In this document: positions 1 to 11,516 of the stretch, in pieces
How positions within the stretch are numbered: the stretch's first letter is position 1
Layout of the letters: every line of letters begins with the position of its first letter
From: Zoroaster sp. YZ-2022
Taxonomy: Eukaryota; Echinodermata; Asteroidea; Forcipulatida; Zoroasteridae
Direction of reading: 5' to 3'
NCBI GenBank assembly: GCA_029582265.1
Contig: CM055816.1
Coordinates: forward strand, 24,825,825 to 24,889,824
DNA length: 64,000 bases
Position numbers and translations under genes: made by a program
The notes under the pieces: model-generated
Told to the model about the DNA's origin: nothing
Seen by the model: only the letters and a program-made list of their open reading frames with translations
Database searches by the model: none

Positions 1-1047
1 GTTTTACGGTCGTTATCTAGTCGTGTGTTTTACAGCGGTCGTGACCAAAAAACGACGTCTTAAAGACATCTTTCTCCCTATTCGGAACTCATCCCCACCT
101 GCCAAAAAATAACAAAAAACACGACGTCTTTATGACGTCGTTTTACGGTCGTTATCAAGTCGTGTGTACTACAGCGGCCGTAGCCAAAAAAACGACGGCT
201 TAAAGACGTTTTTCTCCCTACCCGAAAACTCATCCCCACCCGCGACGTTTTTTTTCTGACGACTAAACGACGTCTTTTCCCCATTGTAACAAATTTCCGT
301 AAATTTACGCCGAAAAGTTTGTAAATTCTACGGTGAATTACCGTAATCATCCCTTTATCATTGTTTTACTGCCGAAACCCGTATTATGGCCGCTCCCATT
401 GCACTCTGGGATATATCCAATATGTAAATGATCTTACCTTAATACTTTGACATAGCTTTGCGCTCGAATCATTTCCAATGTTTAAATATATATGTAAAAA
501 TGAGTGATTTAAGGTCATTTTCAAATAATTTATTGTTAATTTTATGATTAAAAAGGTAATATTTTGATGTTCTCTTCTATGTTTATGTAAAAAAGTACAT
601 TCAAAATTTAAAATATTGAAATATAGATTATAATTGCATGCCACCATGACTAAAGAGAGTTTCGAAAAGACAGTATATATAAAGGATACATGTTTTGTAC
701 ATTAGTGACTGGAGAGGATCAGGATTGGTTGAAAAAAAGAACCAGACTACGTGTACGTGTAGGTAAGTGAAAGACATTATGTACAATAAACAGTTGCATT
801 GACTAATTTCTGTATCTGCACATCCATCCCATAGCAGATGTAGCGTTTCCATCCATACAAAAATCCCGTTTTTTGTATGGCACAATTTTTGTAAAACTTC
901 CACCGTAAAATTGCCGGTGCTCAACGTCGTTTAGTCGTCAGAAAAAGACGTCGTTTTGTTTTGCATATACGACCAAAATAAGACATTTATAAGACGTCAA
1001 TAATTTACGTCTATAAGAAGTCTTAAAGACGTCTTGTGCCCACTGGG
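1..1047. mobile_element. Non-autonomous DNA element rich in GACGTC motifs (left side cut by window)
   Basis: A 139-bp direct repeat starts at 1 and 140 (GTTTTACGGTCG). A motif at 256-274 (CTGACGACTAAACGACGTC) recurs inverted at 924-941, so the two flanks are inverted relative to each other. GACGTC and AAGACGT motifs crowd both flanks and the right end reads GACGTCTTGTGCCCACTGGG. There is no transposase reading frame. The middle (about 310-900) is AT-rich with no gene. The superfamily is not assigned because the left terminus and target duplication are outside the window. Confidence 0.6.
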
Positions 1048-1048
1048 A

Positions 1049-1856
1049 TGTACTGTTTGGACTGTTAAAGATAATATTATAGCCTGCCACAAAAAAAACT
1101 CAAAATTATTAATTTCATATCTCTCGGTGACAAACGATTTATATTAATATTCGGTAGTTTTATTGTCATTTTGTTTCAGATAATAACCGTTACAAGCACA
1201 ACAATACCGAACAAAAACCGCTTAAAATTCAATAGTCTGTTCTCAGTAAGAGCTGAAACCTCTCATATAATACGAGCCGACAACCGGCGGAAAAACGTAA
1301 TGAAACACTAAATTGTCCTGTCATCAAGGCTTCGAATTTATTGATTTAATATCTCTCGTTGACAAATGATTGATGTAATATTCGGTAGTTTTATTGTCGT
1401 TTTGTTTTGAGATAATTACCGTTACAAGCACAACAATACCGAACATAAACCGCTTAAAATTCAATAGTCTGTTCTCAGTAAGAGCTGAAACCTTTCATAT
1501 ATTATTTCCAAGCCGAATGCGGGTGATTCCACTTAATGAGCCAGGTCAACTCCAAAGGTCTTGACTTTTAATTTAGTAATTGATTGTTATTGAAATTCAG
1601 TAAATTAATGTTATTGAAATTCAAATTCAACACGCGACTGCAATTGCGTCTCGAACCATTGGCGGATCGGGGAGGGGTGGGGTCAAGGGGGCAGTTTATA
1701 ATCATCATAATATGTAATTTAACGACTTTTTAAAATGCGTGACAAGTGTCTATTTTCAGAATTTTAATTAGGGGCACCTGGGGGCACAGACCTCGGCTGG
1801 GGGGCAGGCACGTGTCCCCGTTTCCCCGTGCCCCACGTACCGCCGGTACGCCACTG
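1049..1856 (+). repeat. R1 interspersed repeat, two overlapping partial copies
   Basis: Two successive copies (about 1049-1292 and 1318-1856) share the modules ACTGTTTGGACTGTTAAAG, TCGGTAGTTTTATTGTC and GTCTGTTCTCAGTAAGAGCT. Further copies lie near 3.13-4.20, 5.58-6.06 and 9.08-9.65 kb. The right end is CGGTACGCCACTG at about 1844-1856, and the same end and flank recur at 4203, so some flanking DNA was duplicated with the element. No coding capacity is seen. Confidence 0.7.
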
Positions 1857-1866
1857 AGTTTAGATG

Positions 1867-2052
1867 TCTATCATATTTGTTTGGAATTTTCGTATATTTT
1901 CGTAACAAGAAAACATATGAATTAGTCCCTCCAGATGGTACCGAAAAATTAGCTGGCTCATGGACAAATATCCACACATCGTGGATATTTAAAGGGACAA
2001 TATCGTCACGATCTGAACAGAATTTCAACAGGGCTTGGAATCGGTGTCCTAG
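1867..2052. repeat. 185-bp duplicated segment (copy 1)
   Basis: Nearly identical to 4599-4782 (starts ATCATATTTGTTTGGAATTTT minus its last base, ends GAATCGGTGTCCTAG). Its right part from about 1992 is the left half of the TTAA MITE found complete at 4720-4841. Short open frames on both strands here simply mirror the repeat. Confidence 0.8.
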
Positions 2053-2833
2053 CACACGACTGAGGCGATGCCCCAAGTACCAGTCCATTCTGTGATCTAT
2101 GTTTTTCTTCATATTTCTCTACCGATTTGAATGGGTATGATAGAGAAATGTTAAAGCATGATGCATTATGATACCACCAGTCTTATTCAAATAAAGACGA
2201 GCTGAGCCCAGCATTTTGCTTACGGTGATTGGTTCAAATAAAATAAATGCATACACATATTTTTCATATTGTTAGATATTTATGAATTATTCATGAACAC
2301 AACAGATCAGACTGGTGAAGGTGATCGTGGCTTCACCACTCGTGGGCATGATGTTTGTTACGGTGTTCTGGGTAGCCGCGTGAGCCTTGACTAAAGGCTA
2401 GGCATATCACGGCGTCATTTTACGCTCCGTCTTCCAAATATACCTTGTTTATGTTATGGAATACCTTGCTGGGTATATCATTGAGTATGAGGTGGGTTTC
2501 TACCTAAAACAGAGTTTTTATTCGGTCATTTTGTTTAGAACAGATAAATGCCACGCCCAGAAGCCGAAGGCCACGCCCGGGGCCAATAATCTAGAAGGGT
2601 CGACGGTTGGATGGAAAACTCAGGACGAATGACGAATTTTCGACGGCTGAATCATTCATACAATTTGGTTTGTGATTGGTTTGCTAAAAGGCAAAATCGA
2701 TGTGGATTTGTAATTAATAGTTTGAACACAAATCCCCAAACTAGTTCAGAACAACATGGTTTGTGATTGGTTTGCTAAAAGACATGGAAGACAATCTATA
2801 TTCAAACATCCCCCACCTACCTATATACACTCA
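2053..2833. other. No gene recognised; one short direct repeat
   Basis: I see no coding region. A 25-bp direct repeat (TGGTTTGTGATTGGTTTGC core) occurs near 2667 and 2758. Confidence 0.5.
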
Positions 2834-2885
2834 TCACAACAACAACAGCAGCAGCAGCAGCAGCAGCAACAACAACAACAACAAC
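2834..2885 (+). repeat. (CAA/CAG)n microsatellite
   Basis: Runs of CAA, then CAG, then CAA trinucleotides. The Ser/Asn-rich short reading frame across it is a product of the repeat. Confidence 0.9.
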
Positions 2886-3127
2886 GAGAAAATAAATAAA
2901 TTAAAAATCTTACATATTTCAATTGGGAATGTCAGTCTGGGCATCTAGGGGTTCCGGGGATCGGGAGAGGTCCAGAGTCGTGTAGGGGTACTAGGTTAGC
3001 TAGGGGTCCTACTTATACCATCCCTCTCGTCGTCTCTAGAAATCACCACCACTTACCCTCATCAGACACCACGTAAAGGCACAAATGCATTTGCTTATGG
3101 CTTCATGAAAATTAATACTATTAAAGT

Positions 3128-4203
3128 ATCATTGGCAGATAGGGGGAGCCAGGGGGAAGATTAGCGGATAAAGGAGGCAGGCAAAGAGGACAAGTGACCA
3201 TAATAATAATAATAATAATAATGTGTGGATTTATATAGCGCACGTATCCACCAACTAAGTGGTGCTCAAGGCGCATTATATTATTATCCCTGCTCATAAG
3301 GCTCATAAATCATTCCTGAAACCATCTCAGCTCCCTGGGGAGTATACAGCTCAATTGCTGCCATTTCTAGCGCATATAGAGCAAACCAACTCTGCCTTCA
3401 CAGGTACCCATTTAACCCCTGGGTGGAGAGAAGCAATTATGATTAAGTGTCTTGCTCAAGGACACAAGTGTCACGGCCGTGATTCGAACCCACATTATGT
3501 TGCTAACACCAGAACTTGAATCCGGTAAGCTAGACCGCTCGGCCACGACACCATTCATCACCTTGCAATAAATGTACCCTATAATTTATATACGTGGACC
3601 TCTTTTAGGCAGTTTCACCCCTTTTTGCTGAACGATGTCTCATTTTCATTTTAGCTACCCTGGATCTATCCCGGATTATAAAAGGTGTTAATACTATTTG
3701 GAATGTTAAAGATAATATTAGTCTGTCATCAAAAAACAAATTGATTTCATATTTCTCGTTGACAAATGATTTATATAATATTCGGTAGTTTTATTGTCAT
3801 TTTGTGAGAGATAATAACCGTTACAAGCACAACAATACCGAACAAAAAACGCTTAAAATTCAATTGTCTGTTCTCAGTAAGAGCTGAAACCTCTCATATA
3901 TTATTTTACAAGCCGACTCTGCGAATGGAAACACTTAATGAGCCGTTTCAAGTCCAAAGACCCTTGACGTTTAATTTAGTAATTGAATGTTATTGAAATT
4001 CAAATTCAACACGCGATTGCAAGTGCGTCTCAAACCATTGGCGGATCAAGACAGGTGCGGCAATTTATAATCATCATAATATGTAATTTAACGACTTTTT
4101 AAAATGCGTGATGAGTGTCTATTTTCAAGATTTTGAATTGGGGCAATTGGGGGCATAGACCTCGGCTGGTGGGGGGTAGGCACGTGCCCCCGGTACGCCA
4201 CTG
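3128..4203 (+). repeat. R1 repeat copy with nested SINE
   Basis: R1 sequence from a possible left end (CATTGGCAGATAGGGG) to the right end CGGTACGCCACTG at 4203. It is interrupted by the SINE at 3201-3551. The uninterrupted form is visible near 5627 (GACAAGTGTCCATTCATC), which places the SINE insertion inside this R1 copy and dates it as younger. Confidence 0.7.
3201..3551 (-). mobile_element. tRNA-Leu-headed SINE, copy 1
   Basis: Read on the minus strand, the head at 3551-3465 resembles a tRNA-Leu with box A (TGGCCGAGCGGT) and box B (GGGTTCGAATC). It is followed by a body containing TGTCCTTGAGCAAGACACTT and a tail GCGCTATATAAATCC with (ATT)n. The flanks share ACCAT, a likely target duplication. 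The 3' tail shares GCGCTATATAAAT with the LINE at 30.9-33.8 kb. It is not a functional tRNA: the head is degenerate and fused to the SINE body. Confidence 0.85.
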
Positions 4204-4598
4204 AGTTTAGATGTCAATGTAATGCGATAAACTCAAAGAAAATTGACCCTAAATCTTAGCTTTAAGTTCCAAAACACAAACCAAAAACAAATATTTCCTA
4301 AGAGAGGTGAAACTTAGGAAACTTTGGAACTTTGGCTTCCTAAAGACGTATTTACTGCGGTAATTCTTATTTTGTTGGTGCATTGTATTGACATAAAACA
4401 TGTACAACGGTTGTTTTATGTTGCTGTTTAGCTTTAATTATTGTAATGCGTGTAAATAACATAGGATCTTTTGAGGCTTGGTCTGGTAGCAATCATCAAA
4501 CAGTCGTAACAGTGTTTTATTGGATAAGGCTTAGCATTTAATTTTTTTACAGAAAAAAATTGCTTAAAAATGAGTACTAAGCTACCGTTTCACCAAGT
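4204..4598. other. No feature recognised
   Basis: AT-rich sequence without coding signal or clear repeat structure. Confidence 0.5.
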
Positions 4599-4782
4599 CT
4601 ATCATATTTGTTTGGAATTTTCATATATTTTCGTAACAAGAAAACATATGAATTAGTCCCTCCAGATGGTACCGAAAAATTAGCTGGCTCATGGACAAAT
4701 ATCCACACATCGTGGATATTTAAAGGGACAATATCGTCACGATCTGAACAGAATTTCAACAGGGCTTGGAATCGGTGTCCTA
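4599..4782. repeat. 185-bp duplicated segment (copy 2)
   Basis: Second copy of the segment at 1867-2052. It overlaps the left half of the MITE at 4720-4841. Confidence 0.8.
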
Positions 4783-4841
4783 GTTTAAGATGAACACTCC
4801 GATTCCATGCCATGTTGATCGTGACGACATTGTCCCTTTAA
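4720..4841. mobile_element. TTAA MITE (piggyBac-like termini)
   Basis: Starts TTAAAGGGACAATATCGTC and ends with the near-complement GACATTGTCCCTTTAA, so it has inverted ends flanked by TTAA. There is no coding capacity. TTAA target choice and duplication are typical of the piggyBac superfamily; the assignment is by termini only. The same family is at 6073-6303, where an empty site confirms insertion. Confidence 0.8.
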
Positions 4842-5124
4842 CTTAAAAAACCACCGTAAACAATATTTGATACAAGTTAAATTATTTTAAACTAATTATA
4901 ATTAAAAATAAAAATGTGCAAATGAAACAATTTCTCACAAGTCCTCTACTCCAGCATCCCCCAGAAATATTTGTTCCCCAGTGATCCGCCCGTTAATCGA
5001 TTTTGTCCCTCAAGATACACAGTGTCCTCGCTAAAGAAGGGCCCTCTACCCTCTTTGACCCCCAATTCCCCTATTTTGCCAACTTAATGTTCTAGCCAGG
5101 TATTGTCACCTGCCTCTCTTAGGC
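4842..5124. other. No feature recognised
   Basis: No coding signal or repeat recognised. Confidence 0.4.
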
Positions 5125-5480
5125 CAAAACAAGTCTCTGGTTTCTGGTCTCCGTGCGCGTCGCCTCAGACCCGCGTCGACATTTTTATAGTTATCTTTTT
5201 TTACCGCTATGAAACGATGTCCAATTGCAGCCAAAATTGCTCGACTGGAATTCTGCCGCACTGTGTTTTAAACGACTTTTTCACATACAGGGTTATGAAC
5301 ATTTGCCCAATTTCTGCGCATTTAGCTCAAATACTTTATGTACGGGAAATTTGATCTGGTTCCAATAACCGCGTATATACATGTACCGGGTATTTCGATG
5401 GTTTTGAAGCCAACCTACGACCACAAACCGGATACATTTTTTATGGCCTTATACTACGATCACAATCATAATAATATATG
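5125..5480 (+). repeat. R2 interspersed repeat, copy 1
   Basis: Shares AAGTCTCTGGTTTCTGGTCT, AAACGACTTTTTCACATA and TCTGGTTCCAATAACCGC with 12546-12772. No reading frame is shared between the copies. Confidence 0.7.
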
Positions 5481-5580
5481 TGCAAATCAAGATTCACTAT
5501 CGCTTCGTACATATCGTAGCCCTCTAGCTGTGAAGATGCCTCTATGATAACACAAATTACAAAAGCAAATCAAACCAAAC

Positions 5581-6060
5581 CAAACCAAGGGAGAAGATTA
5601 GCGGGTAAAGGAAGCAAGCAAAGAGGACAAGTGTCCATTCATCACCTTGCAATAAATTTACCCTTTACTTTATATATGTGGACCTCTTTTAGGCAGTTTC
5701 ACCCCTTTTTGCTGTACGATGTCTCATTTTCATTTCAGCTACCCTGGATCCATCCCTGCTTATAAAAGATGCGTGTACTGTTTGGACTGTTAAAGATAAT
5801 ATTAGTCTGTCATCAAAAACAAATTTATTGATTTCATATCTCTCGTTGACAAATGATTTATATAATATTCGGTAGTTTTATTGTCATTTTGTTTGACCTG
5901 ATAACCGTTACAAGCACAACAATTAATAATACCGAACAAAAAACGCTTAAAATTCAATAGTCTGTTCTCAGTAAGAGCTGAAACCTCTCATTATAATACG
6001 AGCCAACAGCGGGCGGAAAAACGTAATGAAACACTAAATTGTCCTGTCATCAAAAAGACA
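5581..6060 (+). repeat. R1 repeat copy
   Basis: Contains GACAAGTGTCCATTCATC, TGTGGACCTCTTTTAGGCAG and GTCTGTTCTCAGTAAGAGCT in R1 order. This is the uninterrupted reference for the SINE insertion at 3201. Confidence 0.7.
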
Positions 6061-6072
6061 ATTATACCCATA

Positions 6073-6303
6073 TTAAAGGGACAATATCGTCGGGATCAAA
6101 CAGGGCATGGAATCGGAGTGCATGCTAGTTTAGATTAACTCATCAGTGACTGAAAATAACACACCACATAATAAAGTCATATTATCATTGCTGCTGCATA
6201 AATGAGCCAGTAATTTTCAGTCACTTTTTTCATCTTAAACTAGATCACCGATTCAATGCCTTGTTGAAAGTCTGCTCTGATCGTGACGATACTGTCCCTT
6301 TAA
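6073..6303. mobile_element. TTAA MITE with internal inverted repeat
   Basis: Termini TTAAAGGGACAATATCGTC and, inverted, GATACTGTCCCTTTAA, with TTAA at both ends. An inner inverted pair (CAGTGACTGAAAAT / ATTTTCAGTCACT) gives a second stem. The flanks are related to 41456-41545, where a single TTAA (41471-41474) stands in place of the element. This is a paralogous empty site proving insertion with a TTAA duplication. Confidence 0.9.
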
Positions 6304-6389
6304 CAAAGAATGTTATTCATATTATAAATACTTCCTCAGTAATTGAGTCTTTAGTTTATGTTTCAATTAAAAGATGTTAAGACGTCTGC

Positions 6390-6531
6390 AATAGTCAGCA
6401 TGAGGTCGTGGGTTAGATTCCCACCTGAGTCGCTTATGTATTTGTTTACAGACACTTGGAAAGCACTGAGTATGCAGTGCTATACACACGTCGGTGTAGG
6501 GCAAAATTAAATCAATGTTAATATAATTATT
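6390..6531 (+). mobile_element. tRNA-headed SINE of a second family (S2)
   Basis: A box-B-like GGGTTAGATTCCCACC near 6413 is followed by GAGTCGC and a body with ACACTTGGAAAGCACTGAGT. Related pieces occur inverted near 53515-53640 and 10605-10700. The head is too degenerate to be a working tRNA. Confidence 0.6.
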
Positions 6532-6559
6532 GTCTAGTAAGATTTCTATAAAAATGTTT

Positions 6560-7110
6560 GTATTATGACACGATTGAAACTCTTTTTGCCGAAAACAGTT
6601 CTTCTAACACCTGATTTGAATTATGCAATTTTTACTTGGGGTAAACCCACTGCATTTTGTTAGGGTTTCTACAGAAACGAGCAGTTCGCATTGTAAACAA
6701 GGTTGGGTTTCGTGATCTTTTATTTTGAAAATCCTTTATTTGAAAATCTCAAACATTTAAAACTGAGAAACATCTATTATCTTAATTTTGGGAAATTTAG
6801 GTTGAAATATATTAATAACTTACTGCTTGCTAGTTTTCAATCTTGGTTTACATTAATTGCTTCTGTTCACTCCTATGAGACTCGTAGTTCATCAAATGGT
6901 AATATTTATGTTAATTTTAGTAGGACAACTCACTCAAAAAATAGCCTATTACAGAGTCGTGTTTTGTACAGACTTAAGACAAGCTGTTTCCCCGACATCA
7001 TTTGGCCAAAAACTTAAAAGTAGTATTTTAGAATCTTATATGTAGATAACCTGATTTTACATCCAGTCTAAAGCTACATCCAGTCTTACTCCTGTTTTTG
7101 CTTGACTTAT
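6560..7110 (+). pseudogene. Decayed non-LTR retrotransposon RT C-terminus
   Basis: Conceptual translation with several frameshifts and stops gives fragments such as KRAVRIVNK, HLKLRNIYYLNFGKF, YINNLL, SVHSYETRSSSNGNIYV and TSFGQKLKSSILESYM. These fit the C-terminal region after the RT domain of LINEs, which often carries a RAxRIV and an HxYxTR motif. The frame changes near 6690 and after 6990, so it cannot be expressed as one protein. The SINE at 7111-7457 sits directly behind its 3' part. The family is not assigned further. Confidence 0.65.
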
Positions 7111-7457
7111 AATAATAATAATAATGTGTGGACTTATATAGCGCACGTATCCACCAACTAAGTGGTGCTCAAGGCGCATTATATCATTACCCCTGCTCAT
7201 AAGGCTCATAAATCATTCCTGAAACCATCTCAGCTCCCTGGGGAGTATACAGTTCAATTGCTGCCAATACAGCGCATATAAAGCTAATCAACCAACTCTG
7301 CCCTCACAGGTACCCATTTAATCCCTGGGTGGAGAGAAGCAATTATGGTTAAGTGTCTTGCTCAAGGACACAAGTGTCACGGCCGGGATTCGAACCCACA
7401 TTCTGCTGCTAACACCAGAACTTGAGTCCGGTAAGCTAGACCGCTCGGCCACGACAC
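7111..7457 (-). mobile_element. tRNA-Leu-headed SINE, copy 2
   Basis: Same architecture as the copy at 3201-3551: head at the high-coordinate end with box B at about 7388, body with CTTGAGCAAGACACTTAACC (minus strand), and tail GCGCTATATAAGT plus (ATT)n. It is inserted next to the LINE RT fragment. Confidence 0.85.
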
Positions 7458-7709
7458 TGTTTGTGTTTGGGAAGAGTACAAAAGCTTTGCTTCCTCATTT
7501 TCCTTACATGTTAACATTATTTAATTTGTTTTGTTTAGTTGTTTATTTTGTTTATTTTGTGTTAATTTATTTACAGCTTATAGTTTTGTTGTATCTGTCT
7601 TAATATATGAATTAGAACAAATAATGTAAATTTATTTCTTAATGATGTTGGCATGAAATAAATGTTTCTAAATAATCATTTTTCTGCTGATGATCTGGTA
7701 CTGATTGTT

Positions 7710-8145
7710 ACATATCGTTTCAAATTGAACATCGGTGTTTTCTCAGCCTGCCAGCGCGGCATCCGTCAGTCTGGGCACCGAGGAACCCCGGAGACCTCGC
7801 TCGGCTTCGCCGAAGCCGTTTACGTACACTGGCTACAGTCTGTAAAACTCCCCCCTGTGGAAAATGTATTAAATTTGTTGATTTTGATATCCCTCTTAAT
7901 AATTTTGTTTTTGCATTAATAAATTAAATGTTAATTAATTTCTTGTTGAAATAAAAGTTGATCTCATGTCATTAGAAAGACGCTTTTCTGCAAATTTATT
8001 TCTTGATCTGGTGCTGATGGCTAGCATACATGTAGTTAACAAAAATGTTCTTTATTTCAAATTGAACATCAGCGTTTTCTCACCATGCCAGCGCGGCAAG
8101 AGCCAGTCCGGACACTGGGCCGGGAACACTGGAGACCTCGCTCGA
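7710..8145 (+). repeat. Direct repeat pair of about 105 bp
   Basis: 7715-7830 and 8047-8143 share TTTCAAATTGAACATC, the stretch around GCCAGCGCGGCA and GGAGACCTCGCTCG. The first copy continues into a perfect GGCTTCG/CGAAGCC hairpin near 7801-7817. No coding function is seen. Confidence 0.7.
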
Positions 8146-8894
8146 AGTATACTCACATGTGTATGCACGTGTATTTGTATAATTATAAAGGTTTTTTTTT
8201 TAAATTTTATTGTGGACAAGGTAACACATAAAACTAGACAAGTTTTTCTTTTTGAACAGACCTCCGAACTGTTCTGAGTTTTCTTGACAGCATTTTTTTG
8301 AGAGGTATGAATGTAAATGACATGTTCATTAACACATCAAAAACGTGAAACGTAAGGATTTTTTTATAGTAAAATGTTATAAATATGTAATTTGGCACCT
8401 TATGAAGTAATAATTATGTAACTTCAGAATTAGTCTTACAAATATTCGTATTTCATACTTCTTAAGTCTCGTCGCGATCGGACGTTGTTAGTATTGGTAA
8501 ATAACACATGCCTATATTGATGATGTAATGATGACGCGTGTAAACGAAATATGTCAGTTTCAGAAATGAGTGTATTCTGAAAAATACAGACGAAGTTTAC
8601 AAGTCAGGTTAAATAAAGTCTAATCTGAATGTTATATATGAACAAAACAATCCAAACTTGAACCAAGACTAGTCATTAATAGAATACTTATGTTGATAGC
8701 AGTAATCCCTTGAACCTCCACCAGTGGAATTGCAGAGAGTAGGATATTGACGCTTGAGCCAAGACTACTCTTTGGTATTCGATATTGTCTGTATGTACAA
8801 TACAGACACCGACATAATATGTACAGGTATTTATACATATTTATACCTGTACATATTCTGTTTTTCTATTGAAAATTGTGTGAAATTGTATCAT
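8146..8894. other. No gene; one 15-bp-arm hairpin
   Basis: No coding region is recognised. AATATGTACAGGTAT at 8816-8830 is repeated inverted at 8843-8857 around a 12-nt loop. Confidence 0.5.
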
Positions 8895-9015
8895 AACTAA
8901 TATCGCATCCTCGGATCCTCTTCTAGTGATCCCCGGGTTGCCGCTTCACAGGATTTATTTATTTATTTCTGATCGGTTATCACAGTAACCTGTTCAGAAA
9001 ACATGGCCCTGAGAA
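8895..9015 (-). mobile_element. LINE 3' tail fragment, inverted
   Basis: On the minus strand it reads GGTTACTGTGATAACC..., then AGAAATAAATAAATAAATCC, then ATCACTAGAAGAGGATCC. It is related to 42030-42180, including the sequence beyond the AATAAA repeat. This looks like the tail of a non-LTR element plus shared flank. Confidence 0.5.
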
Positions 9016-9077
9016 TTACAATATAATTCAAAAGATTAAATTAAAGTGATCAATATGTTCATGAAAATAATTAAGTA

Positions 9078-9655
9078 CATTGGCAGATCGGGGAACTATA
9101 TAAAGGGGGAAGTTATAGCGGATAAAGGAGGCAGGCAAAGACGACAAGTGTCCATTCTGCTTATAAAGGTCCCTGTACTGTTTGGACTGTTAAAGATAAT
9201 ATTGGTCTGTCATCAAGAAGAACTTAAACCTCTCTATATATTATTTATAAGCCGACTGCCGAAACACAAAATTGATCTGTCATAAAAAATTCAAATTTAT
9301 TGATTTCATATCTCTAAGGTTGACAAATGATTATATTTGGTAGTTTTATTGTCATTTTGTGTGAGATAATAACCTCAATAGTCTGTTCTCAGTAAGAGCT
9401 GAATTCTCTCATATATTATTTTACAAGCCGGCTGCGGGTGGAAACACTTAATGAGCCATTTCAAGTTCAGGACTTTGACTTTTAATTCAGTAAATGAATG
9501 TTATTGAAATTCAAATTCAACACGCGATTGCAATTGCGTCTTAAACCATTAGCGGATTGAAAGGGGGCGGGGTCAAGGGGGCATTTTATGTAATTTAATG
9601 AGTTTGTAAAATGCGTTTCCCACTTTTATGACAGCGTGCCCCTTTCTGCCGTGCC
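9078..9655 (+). repeat. R1 repeat copy, split by a hAT element
   Basis: Contains the R1 modules (ACTGTTTGGACTGTTAAAG, GTCTGTTCTCAGTAAGAGCT, CAACACGCGATTGCAA). The hAT element at 9656-10596 begins directly after it. Confidence 0.65.
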
Positions 9656-10596
9656 CAGTGGCGCACCCAGGATTTGATTGGGGGGAGGGGGGGTCAAAAT
9701 ATTTTTATTTGAAATCCAATATGGGGAGAGACATGGCTGACCCAAACCATAACTGCTGGCGCGGCTGCAGCCATGTCCCTAGTCGTGCTCGTCAGTGAAC
9801 CTACGGCACATGTTAAATGTTTCCTGGTGGTTTCTAGTCATAAAAAGAAGACATTATGGCATGATTCGGACTCGTAGGGTTTTACCTTCCATATAATTTC
9901 CTCTTGATGTAAAGAACTTGAGCTTGTTTCGTCTGCAAGATTTCTATAGTTAAATACTTTCATTGCGTGGACGTAAAGTTTGTGATCATTCCGGGCGGAG
10001 CTAAATTTTTTCAAACACGAATTTGGCGGCAAAACCAAATCCCAATATTATCCAATTGGTGTTTGCTAAAAGAGTGTCACGTAATCTTTGTAAATTAAAA
10101 CCCAATCCTGGGCCATTGTGTACAAACTGGAAAGGAGTTGATTATAATGCGGGCGTGTTTAAATTTTACGAGTAACCTCAACGACAGTCAACGACCTCAA
10201 CAAGAGAAACGGACAACAGAAAATGAAAATAAAATTAAGTAAAGCTGCTCCCTGATCAGGGTGCACCATGGCAGGGGGGGGAGAATGTGTAAAAATGCTT
10301 GTTATATATACTGGTGGCCCTTCAAGCTTACATGCACATGCATACGCAACGCCGTAAAATATAATAGTGAGTGGAATAAGTGGAACACTTTTGGAGGGGA
10401 GCTTGAGTCTCCTGAGTCCCCATCCCTTGTACCACTGCCCTATACTCCTTGCCGAACTCCTCTGTAGACAAGACTTGGGCTCAGATTTTGCTCTCTTTCC
10501 TGGCTCCTTCTTTAAAAAAACAAAAAAACATCAGCGGGCCCTTGGGGGGGGGGCTCGAGCCCCCCCAAGCCCCCCCCCACCTTGGGTGCGCCACTG
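9656..10596. mobile_element. Non-autonomous hAT element with 8-bp target duplication
   Basis: Starts CAGTGGCGCACCCAGG and ends with the inverted CTTGGGTGCGCCACTG, about 15-bp terminal inverted repeats. It is flanked on both sides by GCCGTGCC (9648-9655 and 10597-10604), an exact 8-bp direct repeat. An 8-bp target duplication with CAGTGGCG-type ends fits the hAT superfamily. No transposase frame is present. The right end carries long G and C runs (10546-10580). The short reading frames inside look like noise. Confidence 0.88.
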
Positions 10597-10604
10597 GCCG
10601 TGCC

Positions 10605-10860
10605 ACAAGCGACTGGGGCAGGATTCGAACCCACGACCTCCTGCACTGAAAGCACTGAGCAAAGTGCTTCATCCATACGTCAGTGTAAATGTAAAATCAA
10701 ATTATCACCTGATGTAAGAGTTAATTAATATACGCTATGGGATTCTAGCCGGCCAATCGCCATCGGACAAGCTCGGTGGTCAAGATGTTAAGACGTCACA
10801 TACACTCAGAAAGCATTGAGAGTACAGAGAGTCCATGAGCCAGGGATTGAAAACTAATTT
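10605..10860. repeat. tRNA-like SINE remnants (S2-like)
   Basis: Box-B-like sequence on the minus strand (GGGTTCGAATCCTG, about 10619-10632), then S2-like AGCACTGAG motifs. 10768-10800 has GCTCGGTGGTCAAGATG, like the head of the copy at 6390. The fragments are too decayed to give ends. Confidence 0.45.
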
Positions 10861-11158
10861 GCTGGTACTATTTGGAGGAACTAAATCTGTCATATGTTTT
10901 CTGCTTGCAAAACATCTATTAATTACAAAAGGTATGACAGCCCTACTGAAACGGTAGCTTATTGTTAGTTTTCAAACGATTGTCGCTATTTAATTTGAAA
11001 AAAAGTTTAACCTCGTTCAGTAAACCACTCATACGACTGTTTAATGATGGCTATAACGGAAGTAGCCTAAAAAGGTTCCGCTTTTCACTGCAGTAAAATA
11101 ATGAAACTAAATGGCTTATATCAAACAGCCGTTGTACATCATGGTGTGTATCATTTCA
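10861..11158. other. No feature recognised
   Basis: AT-rich, with no coding signal. Confidence 0.4.
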
Positions 11159-11516
11159 ATAATAATAATAATAATAATGTGTGGATTTATATAGCGCACG
11201 TATCCACCAACTAAGTGGTGCTCAAGGCGCATTATATTATTATCCCTGCTCATAAGGCTCATAAGGCTCATAAATCATTCCTGAAACCATCTCAGCTCCC
11301 TGGGGAGTATACAGCTCAATTGCTGCCATTTCTAGCGCATATAGAGCAAACCAACTCTGCTTTCACAGGTACCCATTTAACCCCTGGGTGGAGAGAAGCA
11401 ATTATGATTAAGTGTCTTGCTCAAGGACACAAGTGTCACGGCCGTGATTCGAACCCACATTCTGTTGCTAACACCAGAACTTGAATCTGGTAAGCTAGAC
11501 CGCTCCGCCACGACAC
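11159..11516 (-). mobile_element. tRNA-Leu-headed SINE, copy 3
   Basis: Very similar to copy 1, with a small local triplication of AAGGCTCAT near 11251-11272. TCAA at both borders is a possible short target duplication. Head, body and (ATT)n tail are all present. Confidence 0.85.

Noticed and set aside
3465..3551. tRNA-Leu gene
   Set aside because: Box A and B are recognisable but it is fused to a SINE body and tail, has stem mismatches, and recurs as an interspersed repeat.
7801..7817. Rho-independent terminator hairpin
   Set aside because: A GGCTTCG/CGAAGCC stem in a eukaryotic TE repeat, not followed by a T-run or preceded by a gene.
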